Assembly: GCA_026168455.1 (NCBI GenBank)
Contig: CM047426.1
Span: 47,625,589 to 47,689,588, forward strand
Length of the DNA: 64,000 nucleotides
DNA from: Theocolax elegans
Lineage: Eukaryota > Arthropoda > Insecta > Hymenoptera > Cerocephalidae
Direction: 5' to 3'
Notes under the pieces: generated by a model
The model's input: only the letters and a program-made list of their open reading frames with translations
The model's database searches: none
What the model was told of the DNA's origin: nothing
In this document: positions 1 through 9,387 of the stretch, in pieces
How positions within the stretch are numbered: the first letter of the stretch is position 1
Layout of the letters: every line of letters begins with the position of its first letter
Made by a program: the position numbers and the translations under genes

Positions 1-177
1 AAATTTTAATTTTTTATGTTTGTATATATATATTTTATTGTTGTTGCGTAGTTTTAAGGTTTTTATTCATTGTTATTTTATTTATTTGTATAAAAATCTT
101 AAATGTATTGCTGAAGTGCCTACGGGGTTTCTATCCCAAAAGGCCCAATAATCCTGATTCATTCATTCATTCATTCT
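1..177 (+). repeat. 3' terminus of a non-LTR retrotransposon with (ATTC)n tail
   Basis: The AT-rich stretch ends with a short hairpin-like block (TACGGGGTTTCTATCCC near 119-135), then CCAATAA and a run of ATTC tetranucleotides at about 157-177. The same order (ACGGGGT, CTCT, ACCCC, CCAATAAA, tetranucleotide run) occurs at 13143-13200, after the large plus-strand non-LTR element. Conserved 3' hairpins followed by short microsatellite tails are known in several jockey-superfamily LINEs. The body of this copy lies outside the window, to the left. Confidence 0.55.
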
Positions 178-262
178 TTTTCTCTCTCTGTCACTGAGGA
201 AACGAAAACAGAGTATTTTTCTTTCTCTTGAGAATGACACTGTTTGAAAAGAACTGCGAATT

Positions 263-574
263 ATGGCATTCCTTCATGGGCGAGCGGTTGACTTAAATGG
301 TTTTACACTCGAGGTCTTAAACCGGCAGTTCCCTGGTGTGTCGGCCTCCTCACTAGAGGATGCTGAGAGCCGCCATGTAATAATTCAAGAGGCTACAAAT
401 GAAGGTTTCTCCTTTAAAAAGATTAATATAAATGATGTTGTCATGGTGATCTCGCAATTCTCCTCGCAGGCTTGTGGGGCGAACGGCATACCGCAAAGTG
501 TTATAGTCAGGTCCTTACCTGTTATTGGTAATTTTCTTGTCAAAATATTCTTTTTCGACAAACTTTTTCCCTAA
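263..574 (+). pseudogene. Fragment of non-LTR reverse transcriptase (region before the fingers)
   Basis: The 103-residue frame reads like the linker between endonuclease and reverse transcriptase in CR1/L2/Kiri-type LINEs. Its clearest part is near residues 60-90, with SSQACGANGIPQS followed by a proline-containing helix (RSLPVIGNFLVKIF), which leads into the RT domain in that group. The protein stops just before the first RT motifs, and no FADD/YADD box follows. No endonuclease is visible upstream. It is a short dead fragment, and the clade assignment is inference. Confidence 0.55.
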
Positions 575-2049
575 TCTCTGACAGAAGGCTCATATTATCA
601 TCTTGAACTACGGGGGCAATGCTTCGCATGAGTATCTAGAAACTTATAAGGCACGACCGCTACAGCTCTCGCTTCGCGCTCGGACTGTTAGTTTTTCCCC
701 AAGTCTGAGAATAAGTTTATCGGTAAAGTCTCAATTGGCTGTTCTTCACTTTCTGTAGCAATTGAGTTATTTATTTTTCTTTGAGATTTTGAAAATTTAT
801 ATTTAGGTAAGTGTCAATTAAATAATTAAATTAGGTATTCAATTTTATGTGAAAAACACATTTGTTAAGTAAATAAGTACTCCATTCTTCTCTATTTTCT
901 TTGCATCAAAAATGTTAGTTATATAGGAGGTTAAAATTCAAATGCGTGTGTGCTGACCGTCTGCTACATGTACAAAGGCAGACTCAAATTCAAACTTTTA
1001 TTCTATCATTCAGTACTGCTTTAATAAAAGCACGAAATATTTGAGATATAAATTAAATAACTAAACATTAGTAAACAGTGGCATAACCAACGTTAAAGTA
1101 AGTGCGCATGCGCATATCGGACGATTAAGCAGTTTGGGACCACCAGCTAATTCATATACACACTGGCGAGTACTTACCCAGTCGAACAATACAGTAATTG
1201 GACTACTACCCAGTTCAACTGGTTAATTTTTTAGTAGGGTAAAGGTCTGACATTCAAGATTTTATCAAAAAAATTGCTCTTTAGTTTATATAAAAGTATA
1301 TAGAAGAAAATAAGATGACAATTCACAGCCCAGAGGATTCATCACAGAAATTCTGTAAGTAAACAATTCTGACAGTATATGTCATTAATTTATAATGTTT
1401 TGTCACTAATATAGTAATAACAACAATTCCAATATCAGTTCAAAATCCTGTACTGCTTGTTTTTTGGCCTAAATTCATTATAATAATATAGAGAAGTATT
1501 GGACTAATATTGGATTAGCTAATAAGACTATAAAGAAGGAGTTAATGGGCTAAATAGAAATTTTTAATTATTTATAAATAGCAAGTCATTTTTTATTTGT
1601 ATATAAGTAATATTTATAATCTCAAGTGATAAGTATATTGGACGAGAACATATAACGGATATTAAAAATTAAACTTTTTTGTATCATTATTTATTAAATA
1701 ATTTAACTGTTTTACTACCAAATGTGATATTTATAATTGATTAATTATTTATAGTATATTTATACTTTAGTTGTTTGTACAGAATGCTTTACCAAATATA
1801 ATTTTTTTTATGTAAAGTAATAATTTAAAATTATGTTGTAAAAATATTATCACTATTTGTAGTATTGTTTATCGAGTGAACCAACAAAACCATGTTTGGT
1901 TCTAACATTCAAAGGTATTACATTAATGCTCGACTGTGAACTGAATATACAATCGGTGCTGAATTTTATGCTAATGCCTATGGTACCAAGTGTCAAGTTC
2001 ATTTCTTTATCGAATTGGGTACCTCCGTGATAATTATTAAGATTGGCAC
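575..2049. other. AT-rich stretch without recognisable gene
   Basis: No frame on either strand resembles a known protein. The sequence is AT-rich with scattered homopolymers. Nothing specific is supported here. Confidence 0.5.
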
Positions 2050-3325
2050 ATTAAAGGGGTAATAATATTTTAAATATTCAAGAATATAATTTTCATCACT
2101 CGGACAAAATTTTTTAAAGGAATACAGAAATTTATCGGTCTTGCTGAGTTAACGTCTAATGACTCTAAGAACTCCAAGCTGCTCGCTCGAAAAGGCACGG
2201 CAATTCGCCGTGTATCAATCTCGAGGACAGCATTATGAATTCCACAAGTCACCAGACATAAAACAGAAGGAAAAAGGAAAAAAAATTTAAGTAGGATACT
2301 AATTACGAAATTAATGTTATTTAACCATAAGAAAGAAAGAATTTTTAAGTCTATATGTTTCGTCTTAGGACTGTCTGCCAGATCTCATCATTGGGGCACA
2401 GACAGTCCCTTCCCCAGACACACAAGACCATATAACGGGATCAAAATAATGATAAACGTAAAAATTTAGCATCGTAAAAACGAAAGAACGGGGTTTATGT
2501 AAGTACACATAAGGTGGAAATTCTGATTGTGGATGGAATAGCGCCCCCTAACATCAGAGTGCGTACTATGGACACGATCTTAAATCAAAGTCCTCTTAGT
2601 ATTCAAGAAAATAATTTTTATCACTCAGACAAAATTTTTTAAAGGAATACAGAAATTTATCGGTCTTGCTGAGTTAAAGTCTAATGACTCTAAGAGCTCC
2701 AAGCTGCTCGCTCGAAAATGCACGATAATTCGCCGTGTCTCGAGTCACCACTGATGAGATCTAGCAGGTAGTCCTAAGACGAAACACATAGACTTAAAAA
2801 TTCTTTCTTTCTTATGGTTAAATAACATTATTTTCGTAATTAGTGTGCTATTTAAATTTTTTTTCCTTTTTCCTTCTGTTTTATGTCTGGTGACTTGTAG
2901 ACTTCATAATGTGTCCTCGAGAATGTTCACGGCGAATTGTCGAGTCTTTTCGAGCGAGCAGCTTGGAGTCATTAGACGTTAACTCAGCAAGACCGATAAA
3001 TTTCTGTATTCCTTTAAAAGATTTTGTCTGAGTGATAAAAATTATATTCTTGAATACTAAGAGGACTTTGGTTTAAGATCGTGTCCATAGTACGCACTTT
3101 GATGTTAGGGGGCGCTATACCATCCACAATCAGAATTTCCACCTTATGTGTACTTATATAGGCCCCGTTCTTTCGTTTTTACGATGCTAAATTTTTACGT
3201 TTATCATTATTTTGATTCCGTTATATTGTCTTGTGTGTCTGGGGCAGGGACTGTCTGCATCCCACTGATGAGATCTGGCAGACAGTTCTAAGGCGAAACA
3301 CATAGACTTAAAAATTCTAAATTTT
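2050..3325. repeat. Foldback cluster: one repeat family in direct and inverted copies
   Basis: Three partial copies of one sequence lie here. Blocks at 2070-2190 and 2600-2740 are direct repeats (both contain GAATACAGAAATTTATCGG). The block at 2780-3325 is their reverse complement and also matches 2339-2600, for example GGACTGTCTGCCAGATCTCATC at the left and its complement at about 3265-3290. The outer edges share CTTAAAAATTCT. This architecture fits a foldback or long-inverted-repeat DNA element with a second, partial insertion. No transposase frame is seen. The right edge lies only about 12 bp before the IntS9-like splice acceptor, so the cluster sits in what was an intron. Confidence 0.6.
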
Positions 3326-3337
3326 GTTTTATTTCAG

Positions 3338-4115
3338 GGATCTTATAGAATGTTGTGGCAGAGTATTTGTAAATTCAACGCCAGAATTTTGTCCACCGTT
3401 AGAGAAAATTGAAGGTTTTTCAGAAATACATGATATATTGATATCCGATTATACATGTATGTCAGTTTTGCCTTTTATTACTGTAGACACAGGTTTTAAA
3501 GGTTTTATTTATGCAAGGGAACCTACATTACAAATAGGCAGATTTTTCATGGAAGAATTAATAAAATTTATCGAACAAATACCGAGGGATACAATGGCAA
3601 GGTATTGGCAAGAAATATTGCACGCACTTCCACCCCGTCTAGCTGATGCTTTAACCTTTAGACTGCCGGCATGGCTTATATATGAGCCATCTGTAACCTT
3701 GGCAACTACTCTAGAGATATGAGGTGTTTTTATGTATAATAAATCTTGCATATCAAAAATATCAATTTACAAGGCAAAAATGCCGGCAGTCTAAATGTTA
3801 AAACCAAAATCTTGGAAACACTTATATTCTGTGACCGCTGTAAATTCAGCATTAGCTAATATTCAATTGGTTGGTTATGACCAAAAATTAGACATTTATG
3901 ATACCTTAGTTAAGACCCCAATTAGTTCAGAATACTGTTTAGGTAGCAGTAATTGGTTGATATCTAGCGATTACGAAAAAGTTGCATATGTCAACGTGGA
4001 TCTTCAACTTTGACTACGCATGCAAGACCTCTACATCCGAATCTTAGATTTGGTGATGCTGTACATTTCATACAAATGTGGGGAAGTGATCCTCAACATA
4101 CAGTTATATTTACAG
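3338..4115 (+). pseudogene. IntS9: Degraded fragment of Integrator complex subunit 9 (IntS9)
   Basis: IntS9 is the metallo-beta-lactamase-fold partner of the snRNA-processing endonuclease IntS11 in the nuclear Integrator complex. Here a pyrimidine-rich acceptor (AG at 3336-3337) opens a frame with IntS9 landmarks: VNSTPEFC, a segment like ILISxYxCMxxLPxI, TLQIGRFFMEEL, then KIQLVGY- and CLGSSNW-like segments, then [12 protein letters not shown]. It ends at a consensus donor (AG|GTAAAG at 4114). Three lesions break it: a 145-bp MITE at 3654-3798, a frameshift near 3990 before a segment reading GSSTLTTH, and loss of roughly 180-200 residues between the TTH and HPNLRFG segments near 4028. Retained splice sites argue for a DNA-level duplicate or dying locus and against a processed copy. 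The functional gene should lie elsewhere. Confidence 0.8.
3654..3798. mobile_element. 145-bp MITE with TA target duplication inside the IntS9 exon
   Basis: Terminal inverted repeats of 19 bp (ACCTTTAGACTGCCGGCAT at 3654-3672 and the complement at 3780-3798) match at 18 of 19 positions. TA dinucleotides flank both ends (3652-3653 and 3799-3800). Removing the element and one TA restores the IntS9 codons Ala-Leu-Lys-Pro exactly, so both boundaries are set by coding logic. The interior is too short to code. TA duplication and this size point to a Tc1/mariner-type non-autonomous element. Confidence 0.9.
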
Positions 4116-4736
4116 GTAAAGTAAAGTAAACCGTAAGTATCAAATAAATATTTCTTGTTCAGCATAAATCATGCAACATAATATATATACGTCATCGTAC
4201 TGATAACAGTTGACAAATAGCAGATTTATGTGATCTAAAAGTACAAATACTAAGTTACGTATGATTTTCTTTCCTCCTTTTTGTTTTATATTTTCATCGT
4301 GCTCCGTTTTGATCATAAATACCAATTCTGGTTGTTTGCAACGATACTGAATTGTCTTTGCTTCTTGGAAGTGTATTACACACATTTAAGTATTTAAATT
4401 ATTTAAACATTGAAGAAATATTACACAACTGTGGATGTTATTGTTAGATTTTACTTTCATAAGAAAAGTGATATTGACATAAAAATATCTTTTAATGGAA
4501 GTTGAATGAAAAACTGTGCAATAAAATAATAATAAAAACAAGCAGATATAAATAAATTCTTGCTTAAATTTTAATTAATTAAAAAATGTTAATCTTTAAT
4601 AAAACTAAAAATTTCAATTTTCTACTGGAAAATTGTCTTACTAAACTAAATTGGATTTTTTTTTATTGAAATAACTTATTCAAAATAAAATAAAATACAG
4701 ATAAAGTATTTCAAAAATGTATTTTTAATTTTGCAG
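4116..4736 (+). other. Intron-like AT-rich spacer
   Basis: Starts with a donor (GTAAAG) and ends with a pyrimidine-rich acceptor (TTTTTAATTTTGCAG, 4722-4736). No coding signal or repeat is recognised within it. The splice phases of both sides are compatible. Confidence 0.4.
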
Positions 4737-5017
4737 GAAAGGGTTTGCGAGGTATACCGAATATCCTACGACGGACTGCGTATAATAATGTACAAAGCAA
4801 TAGAAACGCTGGAGTTAGGAAATTATCCGCCGCAATACTTCCTGCTCGCTATATCGACAGCATCTATTCGTTCGAGAGTTTACCGGTGAAACACCATCGT
4901 AAATACATGTACGCAGCACGATTCATTCAAAAGTTTACTAATATGCGCTCAAATTTTCCGATTCGACGGAGTTGTAAAGACGACCGACAAAACGGGATAA
5001 ACGTTCAACGAAAATGA
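4737..5017 (+). pseudogene. Unrecognised exon-like coding remnant
   Basis: I do not recognise this protein. After the acceptor at 4735-4736 two frames stay open: one in phase with the upstream donor for 93 codons to 5017, and another for about 50 codons with protein-like composition (around YRISYDGLRIIMYKAIE). A third frame continues further (FNENEMPLDLEKYY near 5010-5060, then YLPAIIG near 5128). Frame switching with plausible composition suggests a degraded gene with small indels. It may be a downstream exon of another gene brought next to the IntS9 fragment. No function is proposed. Confidence 0.35.
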
Positions 5018-6120
5018 AATGCCTCTCGATCTTGAAAAATACTATGATCATCATTCAGAATGATACATACGTTTACTGTTGGAATCGACACTCGCTTTTC
5101 TGGAATCTGCAACCGGTCAATCGTACTTGCCCGCAATTATTGGACAAAAACTAGATATTTTTATTTATTTATAATATTGTAAATTGCAGCATGCATGAGC
5201 TTCACATGATCATATATGTTTTTAATCTTAAATTAAACTTTATGGTTTTCTTAAGATTGAAGAATTTTTATGTATTTTAGCGCCACACATCAATGTCAAT
5301 AAACTCCATGAAATTCATGGGATATATCTGGAGGTAAATCGACGATTTCAGCAGCAGTATCGATTAGAGCGGAAAAAGTATTCGCTACAGTAGTTACAGC
5401 TACCTCAATATCTGGAGATTTGCACGCCAGTAGATCGGAGAGCGAATTCGTGCTAATAATATCTTGTTATATTTTTAATAAAAAAAAAATTCATCTCAAA
5501 TCGCAAAGTTTCCTATAGAAAAAAGAACGTTTCGTACATTTCAAGTTTTTTGGTTAATTGTGGAAAAACGTGTAATTTTGATAATTTTGCATTATTTTAA
5601 TCATTTGTACATGTTTATCTCGAGAAATTCTTCTCGGATTGCAAAGTGTTCTATAGACAAAAATTTTGTCTATAAATTGTTTGCATGGATGTTGCTAGAA
5701 ATAGAACCATAAGGATCTCTAGTAAAGAGTAAACTATCCTCAACGTTTCAGCTAAATCGCTTAAGAACTTTTTGAGATTTTTGTGGAACAATAGTTTTCG
5801 TATTTATAATATAACCGGCTTTTCGATACTCTAGCCTCAAAAATAGTTAAGAACATGTAATGCGTTACACAAAAAAAAGTTTCGTATTTTTAATATGAAC
5901 ATTTCGTTCCCTAGAAGTTTCTGTGTGGGAATTGTACATTTCGAGATATTTACAATTAATGATAAAAAACTGTTTTTCCCGGAAATATAAAAGCGATGTA
6001 CCTTAAAAGGGGATTTTTCGGTATTGCTGGAAATAGGATCATAAGAATTGCACGGGCTGAGAAAAGTACCCTCAAAACTTCAGCTAAATCGATGAAAAAC
6101 TATTTTTTTGGATGACAAAA
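5018..6120. other. Non-coding stretch with a diverged duplicated segment
   Basis: No gene is seen. Blocks at about 5690-5760 and 6023-6092 are diverged copies of each other; both contain GCTRGAAATAGRAYCATAAG and CAGCTAAATCG. They lie about 333 bp apart, which suggests an old tandem repeat. Confidence 0.45.
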
Positions 6121-7375
6121 ACATAAGGCACTCCTATGTATATAGCGGTTGTGCCTAAAAGGTGCAAAACACTATCATCGCCTTCTGATTTCAGACCAAG
6201 TGTACTCTTATATTTCCTTTCTAAAGTTTTAGAGAAAATTACCTTAAACCAACTGCAGGAATTTCTGCAGTCACACTCGCTTATGGACCCAATGCAAACT
6301 GGTTTTAGACCAAACCACTAGACAGAAAACGCTTTGCTGAAGTTGACAGAAAACATATGTTCAGGGATTGACAGAAAACTTGTTACAATACTCTTGTTGT
6401 TCGACTTTAGCAAGACGTTTAACACAATATATATTACTCGTTTACTTGACCGGCTAAGGCAAATGGGGTTCTCTAGGTCTGCCTTATTGCGGCTAAATTC
6501 TTACTTTTCCTCTTATATGTAAGCTGTTGTTTCTTCCGGTAACTTTTCTTCCAGGATTACCAAAAAACCTGGGAGTGCTCCAAGTGTCTGTCTTGGGACC
6601 CCTACTCTTCTGCCTATACATTAATGACTTACGTGACGTACTTCATCCTGCGGGTGCCTAGCATGTTTTGTATGCGGATGATCTGCAGGGCAACTCCCAT
6701 GCTCTGATCTGGGTGTGGGATAGCAGAGCTTCAAAGAGTCGCAATTGAACTACAGGATTGGGCTGTGCGCGCCTCACTCAAACTCAACCCCTCTAAGACT
6801 TAAGCTACATTGTTTGTTTGCCGTAAATTTTGTTCGGGCTTCTACAACCATGGAAGTCGTGGCATTGACTTGGGTAATGGCGTGTACATCCCGCTTGTGG
6901 AGAGGGTTTTGAGTCTTGGTGTGGTTTTGGATTCACAGCTATCTTGGAAGCTACGTGTAGATAATACCACAAAAAAAGTAAATAGAGTATTGTATAGTCT
7001 GCGATTTTTTAGCAAATACACTACTGAGGCTTTTAGAAAGCGATTCGCCGAGGCGCTGTTGTTTCCTCACACCGACTATTGTTCAATAGTCATGTTGAAT
7101 GCTTCGCAGGAGATTAGAAACTGATTACAGATTTTACAAAATACTTTTGTGTGTTACGTTTGCGGTATTAGGAGGGATGATCATGTGAAGCCCCATAGAT
7201 ACTCTCTGGGCTGGCTGCACACAGATTCTATGAGACTGTATTTTATAGCGGCACTCATGTACAAAATTGTGCGTATGCGAGTTCCAGCGTATATGGAGAG
7301 TCTCTTCTCTAGATGTGCTCCCAAAGGTTCTGGAAGGGGATTTACAAGAGAACTCCTACCTCCCCTGATGCGTAC
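6121..7375 (+). pseudogene. Non-LTR reverse transcriptase, broken (jockey superfamily)
   Basis: A degenerate LINE RT reads through several frames. Seen in order: RPSVLLYFLSKVLEK (finger region, 6200-6240), LFDFSKTFNTI (motif A, about 6397-6430), an LGTP-like segment near 6590, an intact YADD catalytic box at 6671-6682, the thumb (VLSLGVVLDSQLSW, 6910-6950), and a C-terminal connection region to about 7375. In-frame stops and frameshifts occur near 6320, 6522, 6600 and 7124. Domain order and motifs resemble the element at 9.4-11.7 kb. The 5' endonuclease is absent. The 3' end appears cut by the LTR-like repeat that begins near 7388. Confidence 0.75.
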
Positions 7376-7387
7376 CGAGAGTGATAA

Positions 7388-7612
7388 ATGGGATCTGGAT
7401 CCGGCAGATTTCCCGCGAATTTCGCCCGTGCGAAGAGACTACTGTCGCAGCACGAGGCCTAGCTGAGCATCTTGTAAATTAATACAGAAATAAATGTTTA
7501 TAATTTTTATTATAGTTTATATTCATGGTAATTATTGTTTTCTCTGCTCTCGCCGACATAAAGTATTTAATTTATATAATTTAAAAGCAAAGAGGATTGC
7601 CCAAATCCTCCA
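7388..7612 (+). repeat. Candidate left LTR of an old LTR element
   Basis: This block is repeated in direct orientation at about 16924-17152, with many substitutions. Shared pieces in the same order include TTGTAAATTRATAC, GGTRATTATTGTTYTC, CGCCGACATAAA and a GGAGGATTG-like end. A gag-like remnant with zinc knuckle lies between the two copies. A diverged pair of direct repeats flanking gag fits LTRs. The exact TG/CA ends and a primer site could not be fixed. Confidence 0.5.
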
Positions 7613-7942
7613 CACCGTCCGCTTGCATCTTTCAGGATTATAATTGTACGCGTTACAGGGCAACGCGGGTCAACGGTTCTAATTAATATAATTAGTAGTG
7701 ACTATGCTGTGTGTGCGATTAGATGGAGATCCCATGGTTTCCAGACTACGATGAGAATATAATGCCGAACCTACACACAAACCTCTAGTGTGTCAGGACT
7801 TTTGGGAAAATAGGAAACAACGTTCCAGAAACAGAACTATAGTCCCACGGTAAACGGAAGTTCCCGTGTTGTCGTATCGCACAAGAGTTGCTAGTAACAG
7901 AGCCCCATTCTTCAAGAAGATGTAGCTCAGATACCAAGTAGT
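7613..7942 (+). other. Putative leader of the LTR-type element
   Basis: Lies between the left LTR-like repeat and the first gag-like frame. No clear primer-binding site or gene is visible. Confidence 0.3.
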
Positions 7943-9019
7943 TTGTCCAGAAACTTGCCAATGAGTAGTGCACAAAGCCCGTGGTTGGCATCAACAGTTA
8001 CGGAGCAAGGTCATCCAGAGAAGTCGGACAGACGTAGAGAAACGCCTCAAGATAAGCGTGCGGCAGCTACAGGCGATCAGTGCACGCAGACGGAATTGAC
8101 CGATGGTAATGAGACTGATCTCGAAGGGCGGCACAAAGCCGACAAAAGAATAGGAAGTCGCCTACCAGTAGACGTAGGAGTTCCCGGATGGATAATCAAG
8201 ATGACCGTTGGATTACAGAGTCCTACAAGCTCAGGCCAAGAAGAACACAAAGGAATTTCTGAACCGTTTGCACGATTACACGAGCGACAACGAGTACTCA
8301 GATCACAGGATGTTCAGAGCCATGCCCAATGGGTTCTTAAAATCCTCTCTGTTCTGATGTAGAACAGTTTCGTCGTCTTTTCGAGTTTGGCGTGATTTTG
8401 AAGTCGAGTTTTTAAATGAGAATTGCCGTTTCATAAATGACGAAGATATACACATGGAGCCTCGATGAAGAACACAAAATGAGGAAGAAAAGGATACGAC
8501 GTTTTTTAACTGTTTTAGAAAGATCATGAATAGGTTCAAATACTCTCCCTCACTAGAGCAACAAATGAAGATGGCCTATTCTCAGGTGCGGCCAGATTAC
8601 CGTAGATAGATACGTAGTACGAAAAATCTGGAATTTCTCTAGTTCACGAGATTCGGATGAAGTGGCGACTGTTGCCGAACAGAGTGAGGATAATTCTAAT
8701 TAAGGATTAAGGAATCTCCTAACTCAGATAAAGAGTCGTCCAAGAAGAAGAAAAATATTAAGAGTAAGAGTAAGAAACATACGAAAGGATTGTCAAACTC
8801 TTTTTCAAGCGAATACGAAGTAGCCGCTGTGTACGATACTTCAAAAGACACTAATAGTTTTCAGTTATAGTATGACAAATCGAATAATTGAGTGAGTTTC
8901 CGCAATTCGAAATCCGTACCGCATGTGTCTGTTGCTCAACAGTCACATGGGCAACAAAACCGGAGCTCGAGCAAGAAAGAGAGACGTTCCATGACGAATA
9001 CTCAACCGCCATCACAAAA
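7943..9019 (+). pseudogene. gag-like remnant, N-terminal part (split by insertion)
   Basis: Hydrophilic, Arg/Lys/Gln/Ser-rich frames (7943-8362, then shifted frames to 9019) resemble a retrotransposon Gag N-terminus with a linker. Examples are the Ser/Lys-rich tract near 8740-8790 and SVAQQSHGQQNRSSSKKE near 8923-8977. Stops and shifts are frequent. The reading continues after 14357, where a CCHC zinc knuckle follows. A 20-bp sequence is duplicated at the two sides of the interruption, so the two halves once joined. The capsid itself is not recognisable. Confidence 0.45.
9000..9019. repeat. Left target-site duplication (20 bp) of a nested insertion
   Basis: ACTCAACCGCCATCACAAAA here is repeated exactly at 14357-14376. 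It brackets about 5.3 kb of non-LTR sequence inside the gag remnant. Confidence 0.8.
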
Positions 9020-9387
9020 AAAAACCGAGCTAGATCGATGCCTAACGCATCGATCGTTGCCGCCGTACCTCGCCTCTGACATACCGGCGGTCGTCCTTGT
9101 CACGTCTCTTTTGCTTTCCTTCTGTCTTCCTTTTCTTGACTGTAATGGTTTTTGACTACGGAACTTTCCATATCGCAATTGTCTTTTCCTATTCTTGCGA
9201 TTTAACTCTTTCGATGTTCTTTCTTGTTGCTTCGGTTTTATTTTTTATTTTTTGTTCATTTTCTTTTTTGTTTCCTTTTTCTTTCTGTTATTGGGGAACT
9301 AGGAGACTAGGACTTCCTACTCTTCCTTCTTCTTTCTTGTCTCTTCCTTCTCTTCCTATTCTTCCTTCTTCTCTCTTCTTCTACTAA
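9020..9387 (-). mobile_element. 3' end of the minus-strand non-LTR insertion (purine-rich 3' UTR)
   Basis: On the minus strand this is purine-rich (AGGAAGAGAAGGAAGAG-type sequence), like the region following the ORF stop at 13599. It directly abuts the 20-bp target duplication. It is read as the distal 3' UTR of the element whose C-terminal ORF is at 13599-14356, separated from it by the plus-strand LINE. The terminus reads as a T-run on the minus strand with no ordinary poly(A), which is unusual. Confidence 0.5.

Noticed and set aside
3338..4115. Processed (retrocopied) IntS9 pseudogene
   Set aside because: Splice acceptor and donor with intron-like flanks are retained and there is no poly(A) tail, so a DNA-level origin fits better.
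9097..9387. Phe/Leu-rich transmembrane-like protein on the plus strand
   Set aside because: It is the complement of a purine-rich LINE 3' UTR.
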